Of a DNA stretch of 64,000 nt, positions 45,858 through 56,512 are shown piece after piece. The stretch's first letter is position 1. Each line of letters starts with the position of its first letter. Origin of the DNA: Pseudomonas kielensis (GTDB taxonomy: Bacteria; Pseudomonadota; Gammaproteobacteria; Pseudomonadales; Pseudomonadaceae); assembly GCF_014236655.1 (NCBI RefSeq), contig NZ_JACMYG010000002.1, forward strand, positions 248,001-312,000, written 5' to 3'. Position numbers and translations under genes: made by a program. The notes below the pieces were generated by a model. The model saw nothing but the letters and a program-made list of their open reading frames with translations, searched no databases and had not been told where the DNA came from.

Positions 45858-46850
45858 CTACAGTGATGCCCTGACCACCAACGGACAATCAACGGGCTGG
45901 GCGCCCGACGCCTCGAGGGTGTCGATCAGGTGCCGGGCTGCCTTGCGGCCGATCTCGTAGTACGGCAGTTGCACGGTGGTCAACGGTGGGATGAACAACT
46001 GCGCGATACCGATCATGTTGTCGTAGCCGAGCACCGCGACATCGTCGGGAATCTTCAGGCCACGGCCCAACAACAGCTGATAGGCACAAAAGGCAATACG
46101 GTCGTTGCCACAGATCAGAATGTCGAATTGGGGGCGGCCATCAATGATGTGCCGATCGAGGATACCGGCCGTTTCGCCATAGGCGTCATGGTCGCCAAGG
46201 TCGTATTGCAGGAGCGCCTCAGGTGGCAGTCCGAATGCCTGGCAGGCACGCTGCAGGCCTTTTTGCCGCAGGCCCCAGGCCAGGCTCTGTTTTGGCAGAT
46301 TGATACACAGCGGCCGCCTATAGCCGCGACTCAACGCGTGGTGTACGGCCCGATACTGGCCCATTTCGTCGTCTGGCACATAGCTGACCAGTTGACTGTC
46401 ATCAGCCAGGCAATTGGCGAGCACCAGGGGTTTGCTCTTCAATCGCTCGGGAATGCACACCTGGCGCAAGCCCATGGCACTGAAGATCAACCCGTCGGGA
46501 CGGTGCGATAGCATCAGGTCGATATTCTGGTCGGTGGGCGGGTTGCTCAGCAGGTTGAGAATGAAGACATTCCAGCCAGCCTGCTGCGCGGTCTGTTCGA
46601 TGGAGAGCAGCAGTTCGACGGCGAACGGTGTGGTCGCGGTGTCCAGTGCGAACACACCGATGGTTCGGCTCTGGAGGTTGTCACCGCGAATCCTGCGCGC
46701 CGACAGGCTCGGTACGAATTGCAGTTCGTCAATGGCCGAACGCACCCGCTGAAGGGTTTCGGGGCTCAGTTTTTCTGGGTTGTTGAGCGCTCGAGAAACC
46801 GTCATCAGGGACACGCCAGCCAGCTGTGCAACGTCTTTCACTGAAGTCAT
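45858..46850 (-). CDS. LacI family regulator (sucrose-cluster type)
   Basis: 330 residues. An N-terminal HTH (VKDVAQLAGVSLMTVSRALN, 4-23) and hinge are followed by a periplasmic-binding-like sugar domain. It is the last gene of the ABC/invertase operon, 75 bp after GH32. It probably represses that operon and the divergent porin by binding the GTTAACGTTAAC palindrome at 52726. The inducer is likely sucrose or a fructose derivative. It is comparable in role to ScrR/CscR, but not named as such without a search. Confidence 0.9.
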   Translation of the reverse strand: MTSVKDVAQLAGVSLMTVSRALNNPEKLSPETLQRVRSAIDELQFVPSLSARRIRGDNLQSRTIGVFALDTATTPFAVELLLSIEQTAQQAGWNVFILNLLSNPPTDQNIDLMLSHRPDGLIFSAMGLRQVCIPERLKSKPLVLANCLADDSQLVSYVPDDEMGQYRAVHHALSRGYRRPLCINLPKQSLAWGLRQKGLQRACQAFGLPPEALLQYDLGDHDAYGETAGILDRHIIDGRPQFDILICGNDRIAFCAYQLLLGRGLKIPDDVAVLGYDNMIGIAQLFIPPLTTVQLPYYEIGRKAARHLIDTLEASGAQPVDCPLVVRASL

Positions 46851-46925
46851 GCGAGGCGAAACCGGTCAGGTTGACGCTCAATCATGACACAGGGCCGGCG
46901 CTTCTCGCGACCCGAATGACGCCGC

Positions 46926-48428
46926 TCATAACCATCCCGAAGCCAGAGGCCACGCCCTGGGAATCGACACACGCCCGCCAGCCCCGCTTGCAAGAAGCTT
47001 CACCCCCAGGCTATCGGGCCGTGGGTAGATGCGACTGCTGAGGCTGAAGCGCCCGTTTTCGTCGAACACCTCGATGGACGAGCGATCGAGGAACACACGC
47101 AGCGCCAGCAACCCTTGTGCCGGGTCTATCGACACGCTGCGCTGACCGGTGACTTGCGCACCCGAGTGGCTGCGATCCAGCACCAGGCGCTGCAACGCGG
47201 CATCGTAGTAGAGCAACGTTTGTTCTTGGCCATCCTCGCTGCAGCGCAAGGCGACTCCCAGATGGCCGTCGGTGCAGCCAAGTAAATCCAGGTGCACTTG
47301 GATTTCGAGCATATCGCCGGCCACGTCTGCGACCCATTGGGTGCCCGACGCCTCCCACCACGGCGTGCCTGGCAGCAGTGTCTTGCGCAACGCTGTGAGC
47401 TCTCGTGCCGGATACACGCAAAGGCGATCGGCGCACAGTTCAAGTTCGCGCGGCAATCCGAGCATGCCGCACCAGTGATGGGCCTGGCTCGGCATCGGGC
47501 TTTCCCACATGTCGAGCCAGGCCCACACAAGGCGCCGACCATCGGCGGCCACCAGCGTTTGCGCCGCATAGAAGTCATGGCCGTTATCCAGCTCGATAAA
47601 AGGGCCGCCAGTGAAGTTCCATTCGCTGTCGAGTCGACCCACCCGGTAACCCGTCTGGTATTTGTTGAGTCGCTCGTAACCTTGGGGCGACATGCCTTGT
47701 GGGGAGTACAGCAGCACATCGCGTCCGTTCAATCGGAACAGATCCGGGCACTCCCACATGTAGCCATCGTCCTCCCTGCCGCCAGACACATAGTTGAGGA
47801 ACTCCCACGTGTGCAGATCCGTGGAACGGTACAGCGGGAGCAGCGGCATATCGCCCAGACGTGCGCCGACAATGAGGTACCAATAGCCATCCTCCTTCCA
47901 GACCTTGGGGTCACGAAAGTGCATGATCGCGTCTTGCGGCGCCGTCTCGATGACGACGCCGTGCTTGGTGAAGCTGATGCCGTCGACGCTGGTGGCCAGG
48001 CACTGGACTTGACGAATCGAGCGTTCATCACCCACTTCCCCCAGCCAGGTGTGTCCGGTGTAGATCAGCGCCAGGGTATCCCCGTACACCAAAGCGCTAC
48101 CGGAAAAACACCCATCGCGATCGAAGTCATCGCCGGGTGCCAGCGCAATGGGCAGGTGCTGCCAATGCACCAGGTCGGCACTCTTGGCATGGCCCCAGTA
48201 CATCGGGCCCCATTTCGAATCGAAGGGGTAATGTTGATAGAACACGTGGTATTCGCCACGAAAGTACACGACCCCGTTAGGGTCGTTCATCCAGCCTGCC
48301 GGCGGGGCGATATGATAACCAGGTCGATAGTCGTGGATGACGCGAGACAGGCCGTCACTCAGTGCACGCTGCGCAAGGTCAAGCTGATCAGGCATGGGGT
48401 CGCTCATGTTGTGTGAAGAAAGGGTCAT
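46926..48428 (-). CDS. Glycoside hydrolase family 32 (sucrose hydrolase/invertase)
   Basis: 500 residues. The N-terminal five-blade propeller contains the nucleophile D49 (WMNDPNG), FRDPKVW and the acid/base motif ECPDLF. A C-terminal beta-sandwich (about 350-500) ends with IEVFDENGRFSLSSRIYP. No signal peptide, so intracellular. Since sucrose enters by ABC transport and not PTS, it should cleave free sucrose to glucose and fructose, and not sucrose-6-phosphate. The ATG at 48428 overlaps the ATPase stop by ATGA. Confidence 0.93.
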   Translation of the reverse strand: MTLSSHNMSDPMPDQLDLAQRALSDGLSRVIHDYRPGYHIAPPAGWMNDPNGVVYFRGEYHVFYQHYPFDSKWGPMYWGHAKSADLVHWQHLPIALAPGDDFDRDGCFSGSALVYGDTLALIYTGHTWLGEVGDERSIRQVQCLATSVDGISFTKHGVVIETAPQDAIMHFRDPKVWKEDGYWYLIVGARLGDMPLLPLYRSTDLHTWEFLNYVSGGREDDGYMWECPDLFRLNGRDVLLYSPQGMSPQGYERLNKYQTGYRVGRLDSEWNFTGGPFIELDNGHDFYAAQTLVAADGRRLVWAWLDMWESPMPSQAHHWCGMLGLPRELELCADRLCVYPARELTALRKTLLPGTPWWEASGTQWVADVAGDMLEIQVHLDLLGCTDGHLGVALRCSEDGQEQTLLYYDAALQRLVLDRSHSGAQVTGQRSVSIDPAQGLLALRVFLDRSSIEVFDENGRFSLSSRIYPRPDSLGVKLLASGAGGRVSIPRAWPLASGWL

Positions 48429-49570
48429 AGGGCGCGAGCTCGGACCGGGTGCAGAGAGATGTCATTGGGCTGGTTTTCACCGGCTTGCGGTGGGCGCTCC
48501 AAGGCCGTGCCGTCGTCGTCGAACAGGTGCAGGTTGTGGATGTCCAGTTGCAGTTCGACCCGATCGCCCGCCCGCCATCCGGCGCTGACCTCGCAACGGC
48601 AGATCAGTGGCTCGTCCTGACCGGTTTCGAGGTGCACATAGGTTTCGCTGCCCAGGTACTCGACCCCGGTCACGACGATGCCACCGGTTCCCTGCGCCGC
48701 CTTGAGCGAAATGTGCTCCGGGCGAATGCCCAGGCTCAGCGACGTGCCCGCCGCCAGGTTCGTGCTGTCGAAGGGCAGGGAAGTCATGCCCAGCACAGGG
48801 GTGTCGACCAGGCTGATGGTGCCCGGGGTATGCAGGCGCGCCGCCAGGAAGTTCATTCGCGGAGAACCCAGGAAACCGGCGACAAAGCGGCTCGCTGGAC
48901 GCTCATAGAGTTCGCGCGGTGAGCCGATTTGCTCCACCCGACCGCCATTGAGCACAACAATTTTGTCGGCCAGGGTCATCGCCTCCACTTGATCGTGGGT
49001 GACGTAGATCATGGTCGAGCCCAGTCGATCATGCAGCCGGGCGATTTCGTTGCGCATCTGCACCCGCAAGGAGGCATCCAGGTTGGAGAGCGGCTCATCG
49101 AACAACAGAATGTCCGGTTCACGCGCCATGGCTCTGCCCATGGCTACACGCTGACGCTGCCCGCCCGACAGTTCTTTTGGCTTGCGCTGCAGCAGTTTGT
49201 CCAATTGAAGGATCTGCGCTGTTTTCAGCACGCGCTCGCGCAGGCTGCTCTTTTCAGTCTTGGCCAGTTTGAGGCCGAAGCTGATGTTGTCGTAGACGCT
49301 CATGTGCGGGTACAGCGCATACGACTGAAACACCATGCCGACGCCTCGCTCGCGAGGCTCCAGGTCGTTGACCCGCCGCCCATCGATCAGCATGTCACCG
49401 CCGCAGATCGACTCAAGCCCGGCGATCAGCCGCAGCAGGGTCGACTTTCCGCAGCCCGAGGGACCGACGAACACCACGAATTCACCCGCAGCGATCTCCA
49501 GGCTGACATCGCGCAGAATCCGCATGCCGCCCAATTGTTTGTTCACATTGTCCAGTTTCAACTTGATCAC
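48425..49570 (-). CDS. Sugar ABC transporter ATPase, MalK/UgpC type
   Basis: 381 residues from a GTG start at 49570 (AAGGAACAGC upstream). Walker A GPSGCGKST, signature LSGGQRQRVA and Walker B ILLFDEPLSNLD are intact. A C-terminal regulatory OB-type domain (TOBE; SLGIRPEHISL) follows. It energises the two permeases encoded upstream. Overlaps the GH32 start by ATGA. Confidence 0.94.
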   Translation of the reverse strand: MIKLKLDNVNKQLGGMRILRDVSLEIAAGEFVVFVGPSGCGKSTLLRLIAGLESICGGDMLIDGRRVNDLEPRERGVGMVFQSYALYPHMSVYDNISFGLKLAKTEKSSLRERVLKTAQILQLDKLLQRKPKELSGGQRQRVAMGRAMAREPDILLFDEPLSNLDASLRVQMRNEIARLHDRLGSTMIYVTHDQVEAMTLADKIVVLNGGRVEQIGSPRELYERPASRFVAGFLGSPRMNFLAARLHTPGTISLVDTPVLGMTSLPFDSTNLAAGTSLSLGIRPEHISLKAAQGTGGIVVTGVEYLGSETYVHLETGQDEPLICRCEVSAGWRAGDRVELQLDIHNLHLFDDDGTALERPPQAGENQPNDISLHPVRARAL

Positions 49571-49597
49571 GATGCTGTTCCTTGTCGTTGTTGGGCA

Positions 49598-50440
49598 TCA
49601 ACCCTTGAGCGCGCCGGCAGTCAGGCCGGAAACGATTCGGCGCTGGAAAATCAGCACCAGAATCACCAGTGGGACGGTGACCAGCACCGATGCGGCCATC
49701 AGCAGCCCCCACGGCAGCTCATGGGAGCTGCCACCGGAAATCAGGGCGATGGCAACCGGCACCGTGCGCTGTGTGTCGGTGAGGGTGAACGTCAGGGCAA
49801 ACAGGAACTCGTTCCAGGCGGCGATGAAGGCCAGCAAACCCGTGGTCACCAGTGCGGGCCAGAGCAACGGCAACAGCACCCGGGTGAGGGTGATCCAGGG
49901 CGACGCGCCATCCATGATTGCCGCCTCTTCCAGTTCATGGGGCAGTTGGCCCATGAACGTGGTCAGCACCCAGACGGTGAAGGGCAGGGTGAAAATCGTG
50001 TAGCTGAGGATCAACGCCCAGGACGTGTTGTACAGACCCAGGGCGCGGATCACTTCGAACAGCCCCGACAGTACCGCGACCTGGGGAAACATCGACACGC
50101 CCAGAACCATCATCAATACCGTGCCCCGCCCACGGAACTTCACCCGTCCCAAGGCATAGGCGGCGGTGACACTGAGGAACAGCGCCAGCGTCACGACGCA
50201 AAGCGCAACCACCAGCGAATTACCGATAGCCCGCAGGAATGAGGCTTGGTTCAGTACCGCTGCGTAATTGGAGAAGTCAGGGTTGTCGATCCAGTAGCTC
50301 ACCTCGAACAAGGCACTGGAGGGTTTTAACGACGTCACGATGGCGTAGTAGAAAGGGAAGACGGCGTACAGCAGCAACACCCCGATCAGACTCCAGAGGC
50401 CCAGGCGCAACAGCGCCTTTTTCAGTAGACGCAGGCTCAT
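49598..50440 (-). CDS. Carbohydrate ABC transporter permease, MalG type
   Basis: 280 residues from ATG 50440, which overlaps the partner permease stop by ATGA. Six membrane helices and the EAA loop (ELEEAAIMDGASPWITLTRVLLP, key residues EAA...G at about 187-200). It pairs with the upstream MalF-type protein to form the sugar channel. Upstream open codons to 50758 are a shadow. Confidence 0.93.
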   Translation of the reverse strand: MSLRLLKKALLRLGLWSLIGVLLLYAVFPFYYAIVTSLKPSSALFEVSYWIDNPDFSNYAAVLNQASFLRAIGNSLVVALCVVTLALFLSVTAAYALGRVKFRGRGTVLMMVLGVSMFPQVAVLSGLFEVIRALGLYNTSWALILSYTIFTLPFTVWVLTTFMGQLPHELEEAAIMDGASPWITLTRVLLPLLWPALVTTGLLAFIAAWNEFLFALTFTLTDTQRTVPVAIALISGGSSHELPWGLLMAASVLVTVPLVILVLIFQRRIVSGLTAGALKG

Positions 50441-51399
50441 GAGCGCACCTCCATCTGGCGGCGTCCGAGGTAGAGATAAAGCATGGCGATTACCGCAACG
50501 ACCAGAAACAGCAGAGTCGAGGCCGCGCTGCCATAGCCCACATCCTGGAACTCCACCAGGTGTTGGCGGGCATAGACCGACATGCTCATGGTGCTCGACG
50601 AGTTGGAGGTCAGCACATAAATGACGTCGAATACCCGCAGGGAATCGAGGATGCGGAAGATCGCCGCCACCAACAATGCGGGCATCAGCAGTGGAAGCGT
50701 GACGTGCCAGAACACTTTCAGCGGATGAATGCCATCGACCCTTGCGGCTTCGTAGCAATCACTCGGCAACATCTGCAAGGCCGCCAGCATCAATAGCGTG
50801 ACAAAGGGCACGGTCTTCCAGACGTCGACGATGATCACCGCCCACATCGACAGATCCGCATCTGCCGTCCAGGCCAGGGGGGCATCAATCAGGCCGACGC
50901 TCAGCATCATGTGATTGATGATGCCGAACTGGTCGTTGAGCATCCACGACCAGATCTTCGCCGAGACGATGGTAGGAATCGCCCAAGGAATCAGAATCAG
51001 CGCACGTACCAGGGGACGGCCGGTAAATTTGATGTTCAACAGCAAGGCCACCAGTAGCCCCAGGACGACTTCCAGTCCCACCGACACCACGGTGAAATGC
51101 AAGGTGTTGCGCACCGCGTTCCACCATTGGGGGTCGACCAGGATGCCCGACCAGTTAGAACCGTCGTGGAACAGATAATTGCTCAAACCGACAAAGGATC
51201 CCTCACGGGTTTGCCCCAGGGTGGCGTCAGTCAGGCTGAACCAGAAGGTACGCAGCAGCGGCCAGGCGGCCACCAGGGCCAGGCATAGCAACATCGGTGT
51301 CAGAAACAGCCAGGCGGCGCGTACTCGGCGAAGCTGGACTGGCGTTTCCCTGGTGAGCAGAAGCTCATCACAGGGGGCATGGGTAGTTAAGGCAGACAT
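50437..51399 (-). CDS. Carbohydrate ABC transporter permease, MalF type
   Basis: 320 residues with six or seven membrane helices (AWLFLTPMLLCLALVAAWPLL first) and the EAA loop (CYEAARVDGIHPLKVFWHV). The start has an excellent AGGAAGGAA ribosome site. Forms the membrane channel with the MalG-type subunit. Lies 21 bp after the binding-protein gene in the sucrose operon. Confidence 0.93.
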   Translation of the reverse strand: MSALTTHAPCDELLLTRETPVQLRRVRAAWLFLTPMLLCLALVAAWPLLRTFWFSLTDATLGQTREGSFVGLSNYLFHDGSNWSGILVDPQWWNAVRNTLHFTVVSVGLEVVLGLLVALLLNIKFTGRPLVRALILIPWAIPTIVSAKIWSWMLNDQFGIINHMMLSVGLIDAPLAWTADADLSMWAVIIVDVWKTVPFVTLLMLAALQMLPSDCYEAARVDGIHPLKVFWHVTLPLLMPALLVAAIFRILDSLRVFDVIYVLTSNSSSTMSMSVYARQHLVEFQDVGYGSAASTLLFLVVAVIAMLYLYLGRRQMEVRS

Positions 51400-51420
51400 G
51401 GTGATTTCCTTCCTTGTGGC

Positions 51421-52695
51421 TTACCAGTTCCGGCGTTTGATGCGCGTGAGTTCGCTTTCCAGCTCGGCCAGCGCCTGATCGACAGGCAGCTCGCCCGCCA
51501 GCACGCCATGCACTCGATCGAAGAACGCATTGGAGACCCTTGGATAGCGATCGGCGGTGATCGAGGCGGGACGCATGACCCCGTCGTTGAGGATGCTGTG
51601 CAGCTGACTGTAATAAGGCATTGCCGCGAGCAGTTCGGGATCTTGATACAGCGACTCGATCACCGGGTTATAGGCGGCACTCAGCGCACGATGTTTTTGC
51701 TGTTGGGCACTGGTCAGGTAGCTCACCAGCTGTGCGGCAAGTTCTGGATGGGCGCTGTAACGCGACACCGCCAGGCCCCAGCCACCGAGGGTGGAGGCAT
51801 GGGTGCCGGTTGTGCCGCCGCGGGGCAGGGGAGCGACGCCGACCTTGTCTTTTACGACACTGCCCTGGCTTTGTACCAACGCCCAGACATACGGCCAGTT
51901 ACGCATGAACAAGGCATTTCCCGACTGGAACACGCCACGTCCTTCTTCCTCGGTGTAGTTGAGTACGCCACGCGGGGAGATGTCACCTACCCAGCTTTTG
52001 GCCAGGGTCAACGCCGCTCTCGAGGCCGGGCTGTTGACCACGATGTCGCCTTGTGGATTGACCAGCCCGCCTTCCGGTTGGCTGCTGATCCACTCCAGCG
52101 CATTACACGTCAGCCCCTCGTATGCGCGCCCCTGAAAGACGTAACCCCAGGCATTGGGGTTCCCGGCAGTGCGCTCTGCCTGTTGCACCTCCCTGGCGGT
52201 AGTCGTCATTTCCTCCCAGGTCTGGGGAACCTGTTTGTTGTACTTCTCGAGCAAGTCCTTGCGGTAATACAACAGGCCCGAGTCAGTGAACCACGGCATC
52301 GTCACCAGCCGTCCATTCACCGTGGCGTTATCCACCTGTGCCTGGAAGTAGCCTTGGGTCGCGTTGGCGGGCAGCACCTCGCGCAGATCCATCAGGTGCT
52401 TGGCCAACATCCCCGGCCACACCATATCGATCTGAATGATGTCGATGTCAGTGGACTGGGCACTGAGAATCTGTTGGTAGAACGACAACCTTTCGGTCGC
52501 CGAGTTAGGCGTAGAGACCACTTCGACGTTGTTGCCGGTCTGTTTCGACCACGCCTCGACGGCCTCTTTGCACAGTTGCAACTCCGCACCCACCGCACCG
52601 CAGGAGATCGTCAGATCAGCAGCGTTCGAGACGGATGGCAGTCCGGCACAGAGGGTGATTAGTGCTGCGGGCAGGAGAGATTTCAGATGTTTCAT
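51421..52695 (-). CDS. Sugar ABC transporter substrate-binding protein
   Basis: 424 residues from ATG 52695. A signal peptide (...GLPSVSNAAD) precedes an extracellular-sugar-binding fold, family 1 (VSTPNSATERLSFYQQILSA, DIDIIQIDMVWPGMLAKHLMDL, FMRNWPYVWALVQ). Expected to bind sucrose or a related oligosaccharide in the periplasm. First gene of the minus-strand operon; the LacI-type palindrome lies 31 bp upstream of its start. Confidence 0.93.
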   Translation of the reverse strand: MKHLKSLLPAALITLCAGLPSVSNAADLTISCGAVGAELQLCKEAVEAWSKQTGNNVEVVSTPNSATERLSFYQQILSAQSTDIDIIQIDMVWPGMLAKHLMDLREVLPANATQGYFQAQVDNATVNGRLVTMPWFTDSGLLYYRKDLLEKYNKQVPQTWEEMTTTAREVQQAERTAGNPNAWGYVFQGRAYEGLTCNALEWISSQPEGGLVNPQGDIVVNSPASRAALTLAKSWVGDISPRGVLNYTEEEGRGVFQSGNALFMRNWPYVWALVQSQGSVVKDKVGVAPLPRGGTTGTHASTLGGWGLAVSRYSAHPELAAQLVSYLTSAQQQKHRALSAAYNPVIESLYQDPELLAAMPYYSQLHSILNDGVMRPASITADRYPRVSNAFFDRVHGVLAGELPVDQALAELESELTRIKRRNW

Positions 52696-52725
52696 GGAGC
52701 ACCCTTTATTTTTGTTTTTAGAAAA

Positions 52726-52737
52726 GTTAACGTTAAC
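52726..52737. promoter_or_regulatory. LacI-type operator palindrome
   Basis: A perfect 12-bp palindrome GTTAACGTTAAC with the CG centre typical of LacI-family sites. It lies 31 bp upstream of the binding-protein ATG and 127 bp upstream of the divergent porin ATG. It can therefore serve both transcripts. The cluster's own LacI regulator is the likely binder. Confidence 0.75.
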
Positions 52738-52836
52738 ATCGCCAAATGTATCAGCGTATTTGCGATGAGGCATCCTTTTTTTCGTCGATTGCCACAGTTT
52801 TCAACTCACGAAAAAAAGGCCGGTAGCGGAAATTGA

Positions 52837-54429
<1,593 letters not shown>

Positions 54430-54520
54430 CATTTGAACGCATTGGCCAGGCCAGCACCGATCAACAGGCCTATTCACGCGATCAACCCTCTGTAGCGAGC
54501 CTTTAAAAGAGCAAACGACT

Positions 54521-55459
54521 ATGTATTTGGTATGTGGCGAAGCGCTGTTCGATTTCTTTAGTGAAAACGCTCCAGGGAATCAACGTTCAAAAATAAACTA
54601 CAAAGCCATTGCCGGCGGCTCACCGTTCAACGTTGCCGTCGGGCTACGGCGCCTGGGGATCGACGTGGCGCTGTTGGCCGGGTTGTCCACCGACTACCTG
54701 GGCCGGCGTTTACAGCAAGTCCTGCAGGAGGAGGGCGTGCGCCTGGACTACCTTCAGGACTTCGACGCACCGACCACCCTGGCCATGGTCGCCGTGGGTG
54801 CCGATGGCTCGCCGCATTACAGCTTTCGCGGCGAAGGCTGCGCTGATCGTCTGCTGTTGCTCGGGCATTTGTCTGTGCTGGGCGATGAGGTACGAGGGCT
54901 GCATATCGGCTCGTTCTCGTTGGTGGTGCAGCCGATTGCCGACACCCTGCTGGCGCTGGTCCGCCGGGAAAGCGGCAAACGCCTGATCAGCCTCGACCCC
55001 AACGTGCGGCTCAACCCGGAGCCTAATATCCAATTGTGGCGTGAACGCATCGGCGCTCTGGTCGAACATGCCGATCTGATCAAGGTCAGTGACGAAGACC
55101 TGAGCCTGCTCCACCCTGAGCGTGATCCGCAGAGCGTGATCGAGGGCTGGCTGGAGCACCGCTGCCAACTGGTATTCCTCACCCGGGGCAGCCAGGGCGC
55201 GACCGTTTTCAGCCGCCACCACGGCACTTGGTCGGTGCCGGCCCGTACCGTGGTGATGGTCGACACCGTGGGCGCCGGCGACACCTTCCAGGCGGCATTG
55301 ATCGCCTGGCTGACGGAGCAGCAGTTGGATTCGGTGGAGGGTTTGCAGCGCTTGAGCCGTGAACAGATCGAGGCAATGCTCAGCTTTGCCATCGGCGCCG
55401 CTGCGCTGACCTGCGGCAAAACCGGGCCGGACTTACCCTTTCGGCATCAGTTGGCTTGA
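54521..55459 (+). CDS. Fructokinase (PfkB/ribokinase family)
   Basis: 312 residues. PfkB signatures are GGSPFNVAVGLRRLG near residue 30 and the catalytic DTVGAGDTFQAAL (base Asp in GAGD) near 250. It phosphorylates fructose released by the invertase. It follows the porin on the same strand after 91 bp and the start has a weak AGAGC site. Together with porin, ABC importer and GH32 it completes a sucrose-to-fructose-6-phosphate route. Confidence 0.92.
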   Translation: MYLVCGEALFDFFSENAPGNQRSKINYKAIAGGSPFNVAVGLRRLGIDVALLAGLSTDYLGRRLQQVLQEEGVRLDYLQDFDAPTTLAMVAVGADGSPHYSFRGEGCADRLLLLGHLSVLGDEVRGLHIGSFSLVVQPIADTLLALVRRESGKRLISLDPNVRLNPEPNIQLWRERIGALVEHADLIKVSDEDLSLLHPERDPQSVIEGWLEHRCQLVFLTRGSQGATVFSRHHGTWSVPARTVVMVDTVGAGDTFQAALIAWLTEQQLDSVEGLQRLSREQIEAMLSFAIGAAALTCGKTGPDLPFRHQLA

Positions 55460-55682
55460 TATCCGGCCAGAGGCGGTCGATGAACGGGTCACGCTATTGA
55501 GCATGGCCCTTGTTCATAAACGGCCGCAATCCTGGATTGTGAGACCTGTCAGCCACAAACCCGGTTAGAGTGTTGAGCACTACCTGCTCATGAGCCCCCT
55601 CCATTCGATTCCCGTAGCCGCCCCCAGCGCTTGCAGCGGACGAACCGGGTAAACAAACCGTATATCAATCGTTATGTGAAGA

Positions 55683-56333
55683 ATGAATCGTTCGCTGTTT
55701 GTGTCACTGGATGGGCCCAAGGGAACCGGTAAAACCACACTGTTGGAGGCCGTGACGAAAGTACTGAGGGCAGACCACAATAAGGTGATCCGACTGTGCG
55801 AGAAAAAAAGCGACCCCTATCGGGGTGAAACCATGGCCCTCGTCAACCAGTTCGTCAGAAATCCCTCCCGAGACCTGGAGCTGCAGGTGTGTGAGCGCTT
55901 TGCTGATAGCCGTGGCTGGATTTCCCGGCACGTGCTGACGAAACAGCCACCGGACAGCATCATCCTGATCGATCGCTGGTACCCCTCTGATGCCGCGTTT
56001 CGCCGGCAGGTCCCGTTTGCAGAGATCCTGCAGCTGAACATCGATCGAAACGTGCGAGTGCCAGACCTGCATGTCGGGGTTGTCACCGCCCCCGAGATTT
56101 CATGGGCGAGGGCAGCGGCACGCCAGCGTGGGCTGAACAGTACGGTGATCCATAGGCTGCAAGAGCATGTCGCTTGTACCCAGGCATTCGAGCGAGCGAT
56201 TGCCGATCACGGCTGGGTTCTATGCCGCAATGAAGGCACCCTCGAAGAAGCGACGATGCAGGTGGTTTCGCAGATTTATCGCGTTCTTCGTTGCATCGGC
56301 CTTGATCCGGTTGAGATAGGCAGCACTCAGTGA
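55683..56333 (+). CDS. Thymidylate-kinase-like P-loop protein
   Basis: 216 residues. The P-loop GPKGTGKTT (11-19), the substrate-side DRWYPSDAAFRRQ and the basic lid region (ARAAARQRGLN) give the dTMP kinase fold. The usual chromosomal tmk lies with holB, not here, and the key DRY/TT context differs, so this is a divergent orphan, perhaps of phage or mobile origin. It stands alone between the sucrose cluster and a TonB receptor. The substrate is uncertain. Confidence 0.72.
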   Translation: MNRSLFVSLDGPKGTGKTTLLEAVTKVLRADHNKVIRLCEKKSDPYRGETMALVNQFVRNPSRDLELQVCERFADSRGWISRHVLTKQPPDSIILIDRWYPSDAAFRRQVPFAEILQLNIDRNVRVPDLHVGVVTAPEISWARAAARQRGLNSTVIHRLQEHVACTQAFERAIADHGWVLCRNEGTLEEATMQVVSQIYRVLRCIGLDPVEIGSTQ

Positions 56334-56408
56334 TTACGAGACGCTGACAGATTGTTCATTGCTCCAACCCGTGAGCTTGATCTAAAGCTCAGGTGGAATC
56401 AGCAAAAT

Positions 56409-56430
56409 ATAAATACGAATGCGTATCGTA
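56409..56430. promoter_or_regulatory. Possible Fur box upstream of TonB receptor
   Basis: An AT-rich imperfect palindrome, AAATACGAATGCGTATCG, with tandem NATNAT-like hexamers lies about 85 bp upstream of the receptor ATG. It resembles weak Pseudomonas Fur sites. Match quality is moderate and was judged by eye. Confidence 0.4.
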
Positions 56431-56512
56431 CGCTAGTGAGGTGGTATACCATGCGCCGCGAATTATTGGCGCGTATGCCGCCCCATTTGGCTATTCACTC
56501 AAGGTTTCCTCG

